A DNA stretch of 64,000 nt, taken from assembly GCA_964416425.1 (NCBI GenBank), contig CAYQEC010000011.1, forward strand, positions 14,153 to 78,152, given 5' to 3'. Within the stretch, counting starts at the first letter, position 1; the number at the start of each line of letters is the position of its first letter. Of the stretch, positions 62,163 through 64,000 are shown one piece after another. The notes beneath the pieces were generated by a model. The model had not been told where the DNA came from, searched no databases, and was given only the letters and a program-made list of their open reading frames with translations. The position numbers and the translations under genes were made by a program. The DNA is from CAYQEC01 sp964416425 (GTDB lineage: Bacteria > Actinomycetota > Acidimicrobiia > Spongiisociales > UBA5794).

Positions 62163-63578
62163 ATGAGCCAGGTACAGGGGGACGGTCTTCCACGGCCGTG
62201 GGTCCCCGTCGGGGTGTGGTGGCTGCTCGTCGCCTGGCTCATCCTCGCCGTCACCACCGTGGTGTGGGCGATCCCCCACGAGGAGCAAGATCTTCAGACC
62301 CGTGCCGAGCGGGCCCTGGCGGAGGCCGGCCTCCCGGTCATGGTGGACTTCGCCGGGCGTGACGCCACCCTGTCGGGAACCGTCGATTCACTCGACGGGC
62401 CGGAGCGGGCCGTAGAGGTGGTCGAGGCCGTCACCGGGGTGCGGCGCGCCGTCGGCGACGTCGAGGTTGCCGCCGAACCCGAGCCGCTGCGTGATCCCAC
62501 CGTCACCGTGACGATCGCCGACGGGCAGATCACGCTCTCGGGTCTGGTGCCGAGCCAGACGACCAGCACCGCCATCGTGGCCGCCGCCGTGGGCCAATTC
62601 GGGGCGGACGCCGTCACCAACGAGGTCACGGTGGCCGAGGACGTGGCGACGGCCGATTGGCTCGACCTGGTCGGGGAGGCCATCGCCGATCTCGGCCCAC
62701 TCGGCAACGGCAGCGCCACCTTCGACGTGACGGGGGTCACCCTCACCGGCGTGGTGGGATCGGCCGACGCGGTCGACTCGCTGCAGATGTCCATGGAGTT
62801 GCTCTTCGGCGACGAGGTGGTGGTGAGGAACCGGCTCAGCGTGGCGGCCCGGTCCTCCCCGACGCTCCAGGCGTCCGCCGCGGAGGACCGGGTGGAGTTG
62901 AGCGGGACCATGCCGGATCAGGCAAGCGTCGACGCCCTCGTGACCGGCGCCATCGGTGTCCACGGCAGCGACGGTGTCACCAGCTCGCTGGTGGTCGGCG
63001 ACGTGGGATCACCGGAGTGGTTGCCCCGGCTGCCCGACCTGTTCGGCGCAGTCGGCGGTCTCGATTCCTGGACTGCGGCCGTGGAGGGCGGCCATCTCAC
63101 CGTGACCGGGTTCGGCGCCGACCAGGCGGCGGTGAACGCCGCCTCCGCGGCGCTCGACGCCCTCGTGCTGCCGGGCCTCGACCTCGCGGCGAGCGTGGAG
63201 ATCGATCCTTCCGCATTGGCCGCCACGCTCACCGATCTCGCCGCCGGGACGGTGACCTTCGAGCCCGGCACCGGCACGATGTCGCCGTCGTCCAGCGACG
63301 TCCTCGACGAGATCGCCGCCATCCTCCTCGCCAACCCGTCGACCTCGCTGACGGTGGAAGGACACACCGAGGATCTCGGAAACGCCGCCTCCGCGGTCGA
63401 CGTGTCCCGCCGGGAGGCGAACGCGGTGGCCGACTACCTGGTGGCGGCCGGGGTGGATCCGGCGCGCCTCAGCACAATCGGATACGGTTCGAATAGGCCC
63501 GTAGCCGACAACGCCACCGCGGCGGGCCGTGACCGTAACCGAAGGGTCGAGTTCAGCGTTCGAGAGGGAGATGGATAG
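62163..63578 (+). CDS. BON/OmpA-like envelope protein
   Basis: 471 aa from ATG 62163. One TM helix (about 18-38), then about four BON-like units (each with a SGTV/LSGLV/LTGVV strand, e.g. ATLSGTVDSLDGPERAVEV), and an OmpA-like peptidoglycan-binding C-terminus (SLTVEGHTEDLGNAASAVDV, NAVADYLVAAGVDPARLSTI). Similar to mycobacterial OmpATb/ArfA in layout. Divergent from dnaK. Confidence 0.85.
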   Translation: MSQVQGDGLPRPWVPVGVWWLLVAWLILAVTTVVWAIPHEEQDLQTRAERALAEAGLPVMVDFAGRDATLSGTVDSLDGPERAVEVVEAVTGVRRAVGDVEVAAEPEPLRDPTVTVTIADGQITLSGLVPSQTTSTAIVAAAVGQFGADAVTNEVTVAEDVATADWLDLVGEAIADLGPLGNGSATFDVTGVTLTGVVGSADAVDSLQMSMELLFGDEVVVRNRLSVAARSSPTLQASAAEDRVELSGTMPDQASVDALVTGAIGVHGSDGVTSSLVVGDVGSPEWLPRLPDLFGAVGGLDSWTAAVEGGHLTVTGFGADQAAVNAASAALDALVLPGLDLAASVEIDPSALAATLTDLAAGTVTFEPGTGTMSPSSSDVLDEIAAILLANPSTSLTVEGHTEDLGNAASAVDVSRREANAVADYLVAAGVDPARLSTIGYGSNRPVADNATAAGRDRNRRVEFSVREGDG

Positions 63579-64000
63579 ATGCAGGGGACGGGCTATGCAA
63601 TCGGCGAGGTGATCATCTTCCTCGTCATCTCGGCGATCATCGGATTCGGTGTCGGCTGGCTGCTGGGTCGGTGGACGCAGCGCACCTTGGCGGGGATGGA
63701 GGTCGAAGACCAGCTCACCGCCGAGCGGGAGCGAACCCGGCAGATGGAGGCCCGCCTCGGCGAGCGCAGCCGCGACCTCGACGGGGTGCGCACCGAGTTG
63801 AGCCGTGCCAAGCGCCTCCTCGCTGCCTCGTCCCTCGACATGTCCCTGGGGGAGCAGCTCGTGGACGCACAGGAGCGGGTGAGCCGGCTCGAAGCCGAAG
63901 GGCAGGGGAAAGACGCCGAGATCGAACGGCTCACCGCGGCGGTCGCCGAGCTGGACCAGGCCCGGGAGCGGATCGGCCGCCTCGAGGAGGAGCTGACGGT
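63579..64000 (+). CDS. Membrane-anchored coiled-coil protein, 3' end outside the window
   Basis: Starts at ATG 63579, one base after the stop of the OmpA-like gene, so co-transcribed. TM helix at about 8-28 (IIFLVISAIIGFGVGWLLG), then a long Glu/Arg-rich coiled coil to the window edge. Probably a partner in the envelope module; no family named. Confidence 0.7.
   Translation, partial: MQGTGYAIGEVIIFLVISAIIGFGVGWLLGRWTQRTLAGMEVEDQLTAERERTRQMEARLGERSRDLDGVRTELSRAKRLLAASSLDMSLGEQLVDAQERVSRLEAEGQGKDAEIERLTAAVAELDQARERIGRLEEELT

Overview
The window is high-GC, densely coded DNA from an actinomycete-type bacterium. It most resembles an Acidimicrobiia-like lineage. This rests on LytR-CpsA-Psr and LppM-type envelope proteins, F420/FMN-type PPOX proteins, a dnaK-grpE-dnaJ-hspR operon, Thr-rich linkers behind lipoprotein signal peptides and Excalibur-like repeats. 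The taxonomic call is an inference. No rRNA, tRNA, CRISPR, phage or insertion sequence was recognised, so this is mostly vertically inherited core chromosome with a few odd islands.

Layout. 1-10.7 kb: a 5'-truncated citrate-synthase-fold protein, a queuosine-precursor transporter, an LCP protein, ilvD, a PPOX protein, a short SelW-like gene with an in-frame TGA (a probable selenoprotein), an inositol monophosphatase, an Lnt-like acyltransferase with Ser at the nucleophile position, a class III aminotransferase, a shortened MobA, an LppM lipoprotein and an ArsR regulator. 10.7-14.9 kb: a broken ECF sigma gene, a tiny basic protein, two double-GNAT proteins and a PSBD/acidic/Roadblock fusion. 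14.9-22.3 kb: purine operon purC-purS-purQ-purL-(rhomboid)-purF-purM on the minus strand. 22.8-31.4 kb: envelope and unknown proteins, including a membrane protein with four N-terminal zinc-ribbon units. 31.5-35.8 kb: a second purine operon, purA-purD-purE-purB. Together the two operons carry ten purine genes; purN, purK and purH are not in the window.

35.9-49.5 kb: TetR, YjbQ, YbaK, an M20 amidohydrolase, AhpD, a decayed lgt copy beside the intact lgt, a PadR/HAAS-NfeD/SPFH operon with a palindromic operator, DUF4230, an alpha-oxoamine synthase with two DevR/DosR-like palindromes upstream, an orphan sensor kinase and clpB. 49.6-57.5 kb: a methyltransferase-like membrane protein, a DUF3160 lipoprotein, a CapA-like lipoprotein, mscL, a P-loop protein, an acidic unknown and an HPr-kinase-like protein. 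57.6-58.1 kb: three 31-codon genes in an exact 204-bp tandem array. Their products share a Y-x-A-P leader-like N-terminus and have variable C-terminal tails. 58.2-64 kb: hspR, dnaJ, grpE and dnaK, then a BON/OmpA protein and the start of a coiled-coil membrane protein.

The best candidate for an undescribed system is the 31-residue peptide array next to the divergent HPr-kinase-like gene. It looks like a set of ribosomally made, possibly modified peptides, but no recognisable maturation enzyme other than the kinase-like protein is nearby. The next most interesting items are the selenoprotein hidden behind its TGA codon, the PSBD-Roadblock fusion, and enzymes that keep their fold but lack catalytic residues (Lnt-like and citrate-synthase-like).
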